From: Onchocerca volvulus
Taxonomy: Eukaryota; Nematoda; Chromadorea; Rhabditida; Onchocercidae
Reading direction: 5' to 3'
Length of the DNA: 64,000 bases
Assembly (NCBI GenBank): GCA_000499405.2
Contig: HG738137.1
Span: 8,383,609 to 8,447,608, forward strand
Numbering within the stretch: the first letter of the stretch is position 1; every line of letters begins with the position of its first letter. Position numbers and translations under genes: made by a program. The notes beneath the pieces are model-generated. The model saw nothing but the letters and a program-made list of their open reading frames with translations. It was not told the origin of the DNA and did no database searches. Below, in pieces: positions 12,619 to 23,216 of this stretch.

Positions 12619-13305
12619 GCATTTTTTGCACGACCTTTCTCATCTTTTTCTAATTATTCCATCCATTTATTTATCAATTTTAAATAAAACAAAATAAGAA
12701 ATAATTGTTTTGCTAACTCTAATTTCATTTTTCAACTGCTTTGTTTACAAAATTCCAAATTTTTTGGATTATCGAAATGAATGTTACTGCAAAAGGAAAA
12801 AATCTGATAATAAAATGCTTTCTGATGACATATCTTTGAAAGGATAATGAACATAAAAATCCATTTTTAATATACTGTTTTCAATAAAAAAAAAAGCAAA
12901 AAAAAAATTTCAACATATGTAATGCAAAAAGTTCATTTCATATATTTACATAAAACGTAGCAAAACTGTGACAGGAAAAAAAAAATGAATATAGAGATTC
13001 GAGGCATAATATGCATAAATTCGAAAATTTTATGAAAAAAGGAAGCTCATAATGGCGTTATCGTTGGAAAATATATTTAATACCTGATATTTATATTTAT
13101 TTAACCTAGATTATAGCTTATACATTCTCTAAATGTTGAATAATATTGAGATCAAGATTTAAAACCGTTCGAATATTGTAAAGTTCTTTCCTTGATAGTA
13201 ATAAACGACCAGCATCAATTCTCTGCTGCCGAAAAACAGTTTTTTAGACGAAAAAGAATGTTTTAGACGAATGTTTCCCGTTTACTTTATTCTGTTGATT
13301 ATATA

Positions 13306-13430
13306 GTTCAATGAGTGTCTTTAAAAATGTAAATATAACGTAAATGTCACACTTCTATCACGATATTTTCGGATAAAACTAATTTGACGTTCATTTACAT
13401 CCGACTTATATTTTAAAGACATTATTGAAC
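13306..13430. mobile_element. MITE-like 125-bp element with inverted ends
   Basis: The left arm GTTCAATGAGTGTCTTTAAA pairs with the right arm TTTAAAGACATTATTGAAC, and the similarity continues imperfectly inward through the ATGTAAAT and ATTTACAT segments for about 50 bases. A TA dinucleotide borders each end (13304-13305 and 13431-13432), as expected for Tc1/mariner-type insertion. There is no coding capacity. Confidence 0.55.
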
Positions 13431-13797
13431 TAACAATTAAAACAGTCACAAAAAATTACAAATCAGTTACAACTACTTAAAACCTTAGTTTAAAAATAAA
13501 AAACTAGAAAATTGATAAATCATAATTAAACTAATTATTGTCGTCTACGTTTTAGTGAGTAATACTATTTACTGAATCAAAATCACTAAGTTTTTCTTAG
13601 CAGCTATTTTCAGATTTCCCTGCTCCTTACCCCATCTTCAATAATAAGATCATTAAAATACCATTAATGCGATAAAAACTCCGATTTCATTCACATGTTT
13701 CATCAAATAAGGATTCATAGTCATAAAATTATATTTCAAGCAATAAATTCGAAAAATTGGCACCATGATGAAAGCTTTTTGACTCATCATCATTTTT

Positions 13798-15496
13798 TCA
13801 TTGTGTTCCTTTAGATTCTTCCCTCAATTCTTTCTCACTGACATAACGAATGTGATGCTTTTCCGTATATTCTTGCAATTCTTTTCCTTTTTCTATCAAA
13901 TTATCCTTCAGCGAATTGCCTAATGTATCCAGCTGAAAAAAAAAATAAAAAATAAAAGAATAGATGTATATGCTTGAATTTTTTCAACGAAATTCTGATT
14001 ATTTCTTTCATAACGAAAGCTTAATATATTTCAACAAAGCAAATATTTCATAATAAGACCATGATTTCAAAGATGAATATATATTTGTTAGGAAAATTAT
14101 ACAAAGAGACAGAAAGAAAAAATGTTTTTGGAAATACCAAATTAAGTGATTAATCAAAAATATTCCTCTATTTTGTAAAATTCTTTCAAAATCAAAAGAA
14201 TGAATAAATTAAAACAGTTACATCAGTCAAATAGTAATGCATCAATTAAAAAAAATTGCTTATTAGTCAAACTTTCTTGCTGATAAAATAATTTCATCAG
14301 CAAGAAAGTTGACTAATCTTTGACTAATAAGTAATTTTTTTTTTATTTTAGAAGAAATCCGCCTGCTAATACTAATTTAACTTCTGCAATTTGTGGTAGC
14401 AATAACTAATTGGTCTTGATACATTTTATCAAACTTTGCTTTTTTTGCTTTTAACTTGACCAACAAAATCTATCTACAAGAAAATCATATCCTTATGAAT
14501 ACGAATATGATATAATTATTACGCAATCAGACAAGCCTTATCAGAGATTAAGAAATTAGAGTGAAGCTATCATACTTCTCCCGATTTATGTTGATACAAT
14601 ATATGCAAAATAAATCATATCTAATAATTATTTACATTCGTAGGATAATTCATGTAATAAAATTAACAATTCTTTATGTATTACATGAACATCTGCAGGA
14701 GAATTGATAATAAACATAATGAAAGACTTACATTTTGTAATGTTGATTCTAATATGGGCAATACAGTTCTAATTTCATGTTGCACTAATGTTGTGCCCAC
14801 CATTCGAAAACATTTTCTGTCACTTTCCATCTTTCTTAATACTTTTAAGACACGCCTAAAATTCTTTTTTTTAAATATTTTGTTAGTCAAGATTATCCGA
14901 ATTTTAATATTTTTAAAAACTAGAAAGAAGTAAAAGTATGAAATAAAACAACTTCAAATTTCAACAAAGAAAAGAAAAATTTACAAGTTAAGAAAGTATT
15001 AAACAAACAAGAAAATCTGACTTCATATCACATGTTATCAAGAAATTCGTCAATCATCTGATAATGTTTCCGTAAGAGTATGTGCATCCTCATTCGACTA
15101 ATTAGACTAATTAGGAGAGAAATGATAGAGAATAAGCAGATATTGTACAAGTGGTGTAGTTTTTTCCCTAAGATTAGGAAAATGCTGCATTTTTGAAAAT
15201 CCAGCTGGTTAATATGAAATAAATTTTGAAAAATGTAAGTCAGTGAAAGTTAAGGCATACTTAAATCTAAAATGACTTAACTCTAAAAAAAAGTAAGAGA
15301 CTTACTTATGTTCACGTTTATCATCCTCTACTCGTGTTAATTCCATCACGATATTTTTTTGCTGCTCACGGAGTTGTTGTAAACCAGCAATTATCGCGTT
15401 TTTGTCGACTTTTTCTTCCGTAAGCTTATCTTTGTCCTTCATTGCTAGGCTTTTGTCATTATTATCTTTAGATCCTGTTGACACTTCATATGACAT
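13798..15496 (-). CDS. pfd-2: Prefoldin subunit 2
   Basis: Prefoldin is the cytosolic hexamer that hands unfolded actin and tubulin to the chaperonin CCT; subunit 2 is one of its four beta-type subunits. Three exons join in frame: 15496-15306, 14855-14732 and 13932-13798, giving 149 aa (about 154 in human). Residues from about 32 to 60 (IAGLQQLREQQKNIVMEL) form the first coiled-coil helix. RKCFRMVGTTLVQHEIRTVL (about 78-97) is the family core, matching the human KCYRMVGGVLVE region. The last exon (KGKELQEYTEKHHIR) is the second helix. An acceptor ATTTTCAG lies 11 bases before the ATG. The gene lies 1.9 kb downstream of, and on the same strand as, the ERLEC1-like gene; shared transcription is possible but unproven. 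Confidence 0.93.
14248..14348. repeat. Long hairpin in prefoldin 2 intron 2
   Basis: The sequence forms a near-perfect inverted repeat of about 95 bases. The inner arms ACTTTCTTGCTGAT and ATCAGCAAGAAAGT are exact around a short A+T loop. The outer arms TTGCTTATTAGTCAAA and TTTGACTAATAAGTAA pair with one mismatch. A 10-base insertion repeating GACTAATCTT offsets the right arm. It could be a folded-back MITE or a hairpin RNA source. Confidence 0.65.
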
Positions 15497-15507
15497 TGTA
15501 AAAATTG

Positions 15508-15509
15508 CT
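15508..15509 (-). promoter_or_regulatory. Candidate trans-splice acceptor of prefoldin 2
   Basis: On the minus strand TTTTTGAATTTTCAG ends 11 bases before the ATG at 15496, a textbook nematode acceptor with a very short leader. Confidence 0.5.
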
Positions 15510-16757
15510 GAAAATTCAAAAATATATATATGGCCTTGCAAATAATTAGAACAATTTATTCGAGAATATGATTGAAATCAGTTAGAAAATTGTCCACTTG
15601 AGACAGTCGGAAACCATAACTATTAAAACAATGAAAAATATGATACTCTATCAGAGATGGATTATAATTTTTACGATCATAAACCATTATTTCGTTTTCA
15701 CATGAATTAAATTTATCTGCAACAGAGTAAAGGAAAATATGAAAGAAAATACGTGCAAATCAGTTACAAAATAAACTGAAACTGAATATACCAAATACTA
15801 GGGAAAAAGATTAGCCAGAATTAAAATTTCATAGTAAAACAGTTGTTGCATAGAAGTCTGAAAAAATTATCATCAACAGTTCTTCTTATACTTTTCAATT
15901 TAACTAAAAACTTTTCATGCAACTTTTGCGAATTTTTTATTAAGAATAATTCGAAATAATTCAAGAATCGCTATTGGAACATTTTCGAATGAATATTTTG
16001 AACATTTTTTCTCTTTTCAAAATGAACCTCGCTAAATGTTTGGAAAGTGTGAGCAACGTTTTTTGAAATTTGTATCGCAAGCATATTGAAATGCAAATAG
16101 TATTTTTTCGCGAGAACAAAAAAGAAATGCATGTTTGGAATCGCCTAGATATTTTCTTTAGAAGCAGGAAAGAAACATACAAATGAAAAAAATAGTCATG
16201 AAATTTCGAAATAAATAGATTTCAATTACGTACTGATCTTTGGTCCGTAATCACTGACCTTTAATTTGAAATAATATTCCAGAAAATTACAAATAAAACT
16301 TATTTTTATGAACACAAACAATTTAAGAGAAATATTGAAACAAGACTTTTTCGAGCCAAAAAACATGCACGAAACTAAGAGAAAAATGAGTATATGTACA
16401 AAAAGACAATGAAACTAACCGAAACTAATGGCCAGAATCAATATTTATAAACGAAGGCATCAGCGGAACTTTTTATCACCGCACTAAAAAATGCTTATAA
16501 GAACTTGCGGAAAGTTATTTAACAACTTCGTTTTTTTGAGCAAATATTCAAAATCATGCTTCAATTCGTATTAAATTTGAAGCTATTACAAATAAAAATA
16601 CCACCATCTAAATCATACATTATTTGACAGCAGTACTTTATATTACATCAATTTCTGACCTATATTTTATTTATATTAACAATCGACTTCAACTACATAT
16701 ATTCAGAGTTTGGATATCGCCTATTGCTGAAAAATAGACTGCTTCAGCTAAAGTAGA

Positions 16758-16799
<42 letters not shown>

Positions 16800-17438
16800 T
16801 CAACATAATAAAGAAATTGTTTGGTACAATAGCTTCTCAGACCACAGTAAAATTTGAAATTCACTTCTATTCCGGAAGCCAATGGTCATTTTAAAATAGT
16901 GGTATTTCTTACATAGAACACAGTAAATAACGAAATGAATACTAACTGGATGGAATTCAGAAATAAAGGTATAAACTCGACGAATTTCAATAATGAAGAA
17001 CTTCTTAAAACCATCCCTTTTATCGACAATCATTAAACTTTCTGAGCATCATTAAGAGAAACTGTCCGAAAAATAATTTGCCAAAGTAATCACAAATATT
17101 GCACTTATAATGTGGAAATTGGGAATCAAAATGACGGAGAGAAAATTGATATCGATAAACATGTGATTGTATCTCTACAATATTGAAGAACATCACATTT
17201 AAGGAATGTATAATCCAGGCACTGAACTCCAAATCAAGTTTTACTTTAAGAAACACTATCATATTTTGATAAATTTTCAACTTTTAAATATTCGAATATT
17301 TCGTAAAATGTTTCAAAAACAGTAAAATATTGATAAAAACTTACTTTCAGTGAAAGAGAAATTTTCACTCAGAGGATCAACCTACCCCTAATTCCCTTCC
17401 CATCCCTTTCGATCATACACAGTCGATTATAATTTGAT
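15510..17438. other. Region between prefoldin 2 and the ERLEC1-like gene
   Basis: Both neighbours are on the minus strand. No exon is recognised. The part next to the ERLEC1 stop (about 16800-17438) has a higher G+C content and two overlapping open frames on the minus strand; I read it as probable 3' UTR. A 39-base A tract ends it. Confidence 0.5.
16759..16797 (+). repeat. Poly(A) tract of 39 bases
   Basis: This is the longest homopolymer in the window. On the plus strand it could be the tail of a decayed retroposon whose body lies to its left. It may equally be a simple A tract, and it is a place where assembly length may be wrong. Confidence 0.8.
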
Positions 17439-20400
17439 TTATGCTTCTGGCAACTGGATCAATCCATATTCATCAACAGTTTGCAACAATTCACAAAAAC
17501 GAGATGATTCGACTCCCAAGACATACTGACATGTATGAGGCTCCAACAAATAAAGTGTTACAGCCATTTGACTTCCTTTTGATATTCGACAACGAATACG
17601 TACTTCGACACTTCTAAAATTGTATCAATCTGATTTTTTGCTAAATTGATATTTAAAGCTAAAAATTTTGTTAGTCATTTTCAAATAAAGCCGAAAAATA
17701 AAAAATGCAGACCTATGAATATTAGTCTTCTCACAAAATGCACCGCCAGCATACAAATGCGAAACCTGAGTTATCCGACCATCAATCTGTAAACAACATA
17801 AACACAGTGAAACAATAGTCACTTAGTGCAACGGAATGGCAGTCAAGTGAACTCAAGATTTTCTCGTCTAGTGAATCATCTTGTCGTTAAATTCTTATAT
17901 TCTTTTACGCATTTTTGATAAATTTATGAGAATGTTTCCGATTTGATAAGAGCCTTGAAGATTACATTACCTTGTTTATAAACTATGCACACTGAAACGT
18001 CTAAATTAAATAATTTTGAAAATTGATTTCAGAAATATCATCGCATGAGATTAAGAAAAACTAACCATCAATGGTTTCTTCTGAGGATTGTCGTCAATCC
18101 AATGTTTATGTATATCTGAATTGAAAAGACCTAATAGCACTTCAGTTCGTTCACCTTGAGGATTGTCATGAAACTGTATTACCTGCAACATCTCCAATTT
18201 CATTATTTATAAATAATTTTTACTTGCTGGTTTAGATGGTTTTTGCTCGCAAGTTAATTATTAAGAACCAAGAGAAAAATCACGTTTGTTGTAGAATTAC
18301 TAACATAAAATCTTTAACTTATCGATAAACTTACACTTTTCCCATAACAAAATTCATACTTCCACCATCCCATTCCACCACCATATAAACAATGCTTTCC
18401 ATTTAAAAAGTATCTGTTTTCTTGGAGCAGTTCATTTACATCGATCATCGGCTTTTCCACAGGAACTGTTGAGGAAATTGAAAGGAAGCGATGAATGGGA
18501 AAAAGAAAAAGAGATTAACAACAAAAAATATATCAAACAATAAAAAATAAGTCAAAAAATACAAATTTGACCATAATATTTGACAAAAGTTAGTAAAACT
18601 TGTTTAGAAAATTTTTAATATATTATATTCTTTCAATTAGCTAGCTATTATCAAGAAACATAAGCCTACTATGCCGCAGGCTATCAGACTTTGGCGGCGC
18701 TTGTTTAGCCGTAATAAGTACCGTATCAAATTCATCACCATAATCTTCGTTTTCGTCTTCTTCATTATTGTCAATATGTAGAGACGGTTTTTCAATATGT
18801 ACTGAAGGTTTTTCAAGTTGAATGGTTGACTTATATTCCTGGAAAAAATAAATTTTGTGAAAAAAAATGATTCAGTTAAATATAAGGCGAAAAACCGATA
18901 ATACCTTCTAGTTTGATTAACAAAGGGCATTATCTAATCTATCCTAGAAAAAAACTGGATTAAACGGCCTAAGACCAGTTAAGCAAAAATATTTTATTCC
19001 GTAATTTGAAAATGATTAATTTTCAACTATGTATAATCAAACCTACTTTTTCCAATGTTGTCGCACTTTCCTTTTCTAATTGCAGAAGTTGCTTTGGCTT
19101 TGGATACTCTTTATGTGGATCCTTTGAATAACAAACAATTTCATGGTCAACAGTAGGCAATGGTCGAAAAGATGGATGAGAGCATAACTGTTTGGTAAAT
19201 ACAATCATTTCATAAGTACAAGAAGCTGTTTCAGCGAATGAAAATATCTGATCTCTGGCATCCTGAAAATATTTCAAAATTAAGGCAATTTGTAGCTTCA
19301 TTAAAAGATCCTGTTTACATCATCTAATGATTTTTCTTTATAGTTGCTACGAATTGAAAAAGTAACTAAATTAAATTCAGAAGTGGTGAAAAAACCAAGA
19401 TTTTTAATATCTTATGAAGCGATTTAAAAGATCTCTCTTTACTCTTCTGAAATTTTAGAAAATACACTAAGCATCATACGGACCGGATCACAAACATATA
19501 TAACAATTGTATTCCTCGGTTTTCCGGTTAAATCACAAACGGTTCCCTGCCTGTAAGTTATTGGATAATATGGCAGCTCTTTATTATTAATTTTGCGTTT
19601 TGGTGGATTTCTTTCGTCGAAATTCTTATCATCCTGAAAAACACTGTAAATCCAAGGAGCGATCAAAATGTATTTTTTCTGCAAACATACAAAAAGAAAA
19701 TAAGCCTAAAACAAAACTTGAATACGAATGAATTAATTTCGAAGACGATGAAATTTGTGAAATAAGCCAGCTATGCGATTCTTCATTCATAATGACTCCA
19801 ATCATCAGCAGTAAGTTTATGTTCAAAATAAGAGAAAGAAAAAATTAAGCAATAGAAATAAAAAAAAAAAAAGCTTAAAACAATACCAATTTGGATTGTT
19901 CACGAGCATAATTCCCTAAATAAAATTCATTTCTAATATTTCTTTGCGTTTCTTTATTATCGTGATACTGCATAATATAGCGTCCATGACATAACTCATA
20001 TGTCCAGTACACATCTAACCAATATGAGCATACTCGATTATCATATAACACTTGAATAAGTTCAGCTGGTGATGGGCCCACATACGATTGCATTGTTTGC
20101 TTGCTCTGTAAAATTAAAAAAAAGAAATGTTCAAGTAAATGTTCTTTGAAAGTGCAAAAATAAGAAAAATATCTAAATGCTTGCAGAATAAACGATAAAA
20201 TTCCAGAAATTGTCATATTTAACAGAATTGTTCTCATCGTTTATTTTAATTCGTTAACGAAATTCCAGTTATCAAAAATTTGGCAGAATCATCAGGTAAC
20301 TTATCGTTAAGAAGAAGATATATCGCAATACGTAAAAAACAAGCTTAAGCGAAATTCAAGTCCTACATTTTCAATTCCGAATTTAGAAGATAATCAAGAT

Positions 20401-21049
20401 CTTTTCTAATTCTTCTAAAACATTGCAATAAAAATGTATTTTAAGAAAGAGTTTTTTGAAATGTTCCAAGTAATAAAAAAAAAAAAAACACAAACCTCGG
20501 CTGGAATAGTTGGCAACGTACATAGATATTTTTCATCATTACCACTCGTTATGTGTAGATATGGTTGATTCGTTAACCAATCATCGTTAACATCAACCAG
20601 ATATTTCGGTATAGCTGATTTGCCCTTCCAGTCTATCCTAAATGTTTCGTTTTAATTTACGAGTAAAGATATGAAATAACAGTAATTCAATTTATCCATC
20701 AAATTCAACCTATACAATATTTTTATTCTATCTATAAAATCATTTTATCTTAACTCAATATAATATCTCAATCATGATAAATACCTGCGTCGTATACATC
20801 AAAAACTAAATCGTTGATTCCCCCATGAACGGAATCCATATATGAAGGTTCATATATGAATTTATATTGATGTTCAAATTTGATTCAAATAAGTACCACA
20901 AACGAAATAACGATTATTTAATTATTTTAAGAATTTTTTTTTCTAATAAATTCAAACCTAAACAAAACTGGTTCATCAATTGCTTTATAGGCTGTACATA
21001 GCAGAATATCCAGTTGAAGTAGCAATAACAGACATATAATTACTTTCAT
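17439..21049 (-). CDS. ERLEC1: ER lectin with two MRH domains (ERLEC1/XTP3-B type)
   Basis: ERLEC1 is a luminal ER lectin that reads trimmed N-glycans on misfolded proteins and passes them to the HRD1-SEL1L ubiquitin ligase for degradation. Ten exons join in frame: 21049-20958, 20637-20496, 20105-19887, 19633-19484, 19262-19047, 18838-18670, 18465-18335, 18182-18066, 17786-17713, 17613-17439. The product is 494 aa (483 in human). It starts with a signal peptide (MKVIICLLLLLQLDILLC). The first MRH domain covers about 100-235, with WTYELCHGRYIMQYH, YRQGTVCD and the Cys-Tyr pair in TASCTYE. The second covers about 340-490, with GWWKYEFCYGKSVIQFHD, GGAFCE and LEPHTCQYVLGVES. Two MRH domains separate it from OS-9, which has one. 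An acidic linker (about 285-315) lies between them. Exon 4 has an alternative in-frame acceptor about 45 bases upstream. No KDEL-type tail is seen. The acceptor TTTTCAG lies 10 bases before the ATG. Confidence 0.93.
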
Positions 21050-21059
21050 GAATGAAATC

Positions 21060-21061
21060 CT
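21060..21061 (-). promoter_or_regulatory. Candidate trans-splice acceptor of the ERLEC1-like gene
   Basis: On the minus strand TTTTTTCTTTTCAG ends 10 bases before the ATG at 21049. The polypyrimidine run is strong. Confidence 0.55.
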
Positions 21062-21205
21062 GAAAAGAAAAAATAATGTACTATTCAGAAACCAAGGATG
21101 GATAAAATATCGGAAAAGCTGCAGAATAAATAGAAGCAGAATGTTTCAATTAGAAATCGGTAAATTGGTATATATTCGATTTATTGGATACATCCAAATA
21201 GAAAA

Positions 21206-21272
21206 TGTAAAAATAATACTAAAAAATCTATAAATTAGAGTAAAAATAATACTAAAAATCTATAAATTAGAT
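21206..21272 (+). repeat. Two-copy tandem duplication, ~33 bp
   Basis: GTAAAAATAATACTAAAAA followed by TCTATAAATTAGA occurs twice in a row with one A of length difference. It lies about 160-220 bases upstream of the ERLEC1-like start. Confidence 0.8.
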
Positions 21273-21512
21273 AGACAATACGGATTTTTTGTATGAACTT
21301 TTGTGAGCAGGTAAGAAAAGCGAACAAATATGCAAACGTGGAGGTAAAAATTTTGTATACTAAACATATTCCATTGTTCCTCATCCGTTATTAATAATAA
21401 CTTTCTTTGAATTTAAATTTTTTTGAAGAGATTTCTCGAAAACGACACGCCACAATGAGTAATTGTAAATCATATTTAAAAAACTACATAATCAATATAC
21501 AGTCTGAATAAC

Positions 21513-21520
21513 TGACGTGT
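21513..21520 (+). promoter_or_regulatory. UPRE-like motif TGACGTGT
   Basis: TGACGTGT differs in its last base from the XBP-1/ATF6 element TGACGTGG/A. It lies 464 bases upstream of the ERLEC1-like start. A link to the unfolded protein response is inferred from the motif and the gene's role. Confidence 0.3.
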
Positions 21521-22329
21521 GATTCAGATAACAAACGTGTATCTTGTATTCCTCAATATGTAGCTTATATGACTAATGAATAGGTAATTAATGAAATGCA
21601 TAATTAATTCTTACACGATAACTTCACTGACACAGAACCTACAATATCAACATGATGTCGAACATAAGTGATTATGTGTGACTTTTGACATTGACGTAAC
21701 ATTATGACTTCGCATCTTAATACAAGTCGGAACTCATGCAATCCGCACGTTACACGTAAAACGTAATAAAAACTCAGATAAAAACATCCCAAAGATCCAA
21801 AAGTCATTCCCATCTATCCCAAATTTTTTTTCATTCAAGTGCCATTTCATTTCAATTCTTTTCTATAACTTTCAATGCAAAACTATTTCGCCTTTGTCTC
21901 AATCTCCTAACACACTATATTTCGGTAATCTCATCAATTTCTACTTTCTCATCATCATTAAAGCTATATCATATTTACTCTCACTCTTTTCTGCAATCAT
22001 TCAATGCCTAGCAATATCTCTTCCATATTACCAATCCCTAATATCTCTTTCATTACAATAAAAATTTTCCATTCTGCTCCATGAGCATTAACAATATATA
22101 TCGTATAGAAAGGTTTTTCTTCAGCGTCAGTATATCTCCATTTGTTGTAGTATTTCATTTTTCTTTTTCCATCTCCCCAGAACTATTGTATTGTTTTTAT
22201 TTGAATGCTGAAAAGCTTATCGGTTTACGTCAATTAGTATACTATTTGTAAGCAAGATTTTATCACATCACGTACAACAGAATTTGCAACTTGCGCAAAA
22301 GTCTGACGCGTGAAGACTGATAGGAAAAT

Positions 22330-22421
22330 CCACGTCACACACGTTTAATAATTGATGGGATGACGTTGTTGCATATTGCGTGGAATCTGTTTGGCGGACG
22401 TTCATTCGATTGATGACGTTA
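22330..22421. promoter_or_regulatory. Cluster of TGACGT motifs, including a UPRE match
   Basis: Within 92 bases there are CCACGTCA (22330-22337, the complement of TGACGTGG), TGACGTTG (22361-22368) and TGACGTTA (22414-22421). CRE/bZIP and unfolded-protein-response factors use such cores. TTTGGCGG at 22390-22397 resembles an E2F site. The cluster is 1.3 kb from ERLEC1 and 0.8 kb from the condensin gene, so it may serve either or both. Confidence 0.4.
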
Positions 22422-23209
22422 TATTGTTTGATTTTAGAATGTGTGAAATGATAAGATTAGATTTCCGGGGAAGAATTCAGTCAATCGTCCGAAATAAACG
22501 TGAGCAAATTCAGGTGGACAAAACTGTTTCGACGTGTCTTTTAGAAAAAATTTAGGCATTCGGGAGAAATTCATAAAAAGAAAAAAAAAAAAAGAAAAGA
22601 AAAAATGAATCAAGTATCCGAAAAGAAATTCTCGAACATAGAAAAAACTGAAATGATTGCTATTTTAATATAATTTGACAATTATCAATCATATAAAAAA
22701 AAAAGATTGGAAATAAATTATATATTTGGCTGCATGAAAATAACATAATAATTGAAAAATGATTTTCAATTTTTACTTAATTTTTTTACGTCTCTGAGAT
22801 GGTCTACGAAATAATGTCCAGAAGATATGATATGTGGATTAAAACACATAAACTAAAATAAGCAAATGTGATATTATAAAGGAAATGAACTACTATATTG
22901 CTAATCATATTATTTAGTAATATTTGAATTAATTTTTAATTCATCAAGTTTTTTGTTTAATTTTGGAACGAAAACAAAAAATTACTTCACAGTTATTATG
23001 ATCGATATTTTAATTACCTATTATTTTCATCGATGTTTCTTCTTATTTCATATAAAAAATATTCGTGATTTTTGTACGTTATATTGTGTGTAGATATGAA
23101 AGAAATTAAATTTTATTTAAAATTTTTTTATTTATAACGATTACAGGAACTTAGCAGGGTATTGCTTTTTTTTATTATTATCTATTATTATTTATCTTTT
23201 GATAATAAC

Positions 23210-23211
23210 AG
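23210..23211 (+). promoter_or_regulatory. Candidate trans-splice acceptor of the condensin gene
   Basis: TTTTGATAATAACAG ends five bases before the ATG at 23217. The pyrimidine run is interrupted, so this site is weaker than those of the other genes. Confidence 0.4.
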
Positions 23212-23216
23212 AAACG

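Larger units (their letters stand above)
12573..13797. other. Convergent intergenic region IFT88 / prefoldin 2
   Basis: The 3' ends of IFT88 and the prefoldin gene face each other here. No exon is visible. The IFT88 poly(A) signal and one small inverted-repeat element (13306-13430) are the only features recognised. Confidence 0.6.
21062..23209. other. Divergent upstream region of ERLEC1 and condensin genes
   Basis: About 2.15 kb separate two divergently transcribed genes and no exon is recognised. The stretch 21480-21830 and especially 22260-22520 are clearly richer in G+C than the flanks and dense in ACGT cores, so the main promoter elements probably lie there. A 33-bp tandem duplication sits next to the ERLEC1 start. 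Confidence 0.6.

Noticed and set aside
16800..17280. Two overlapping minus-strand open frames after the ERLEC1 stop
   Set aside because: No family resemblance and no clear splice sites; probable 3' UTR of the ERLEC1-like gene.
21604..21813. 69-codon minus-strand frame in the divergent promoter
   Set aside because: Cysteine- and histidine-bearing but unlike any family; lies in promoter DNA and lacks splice or start context.
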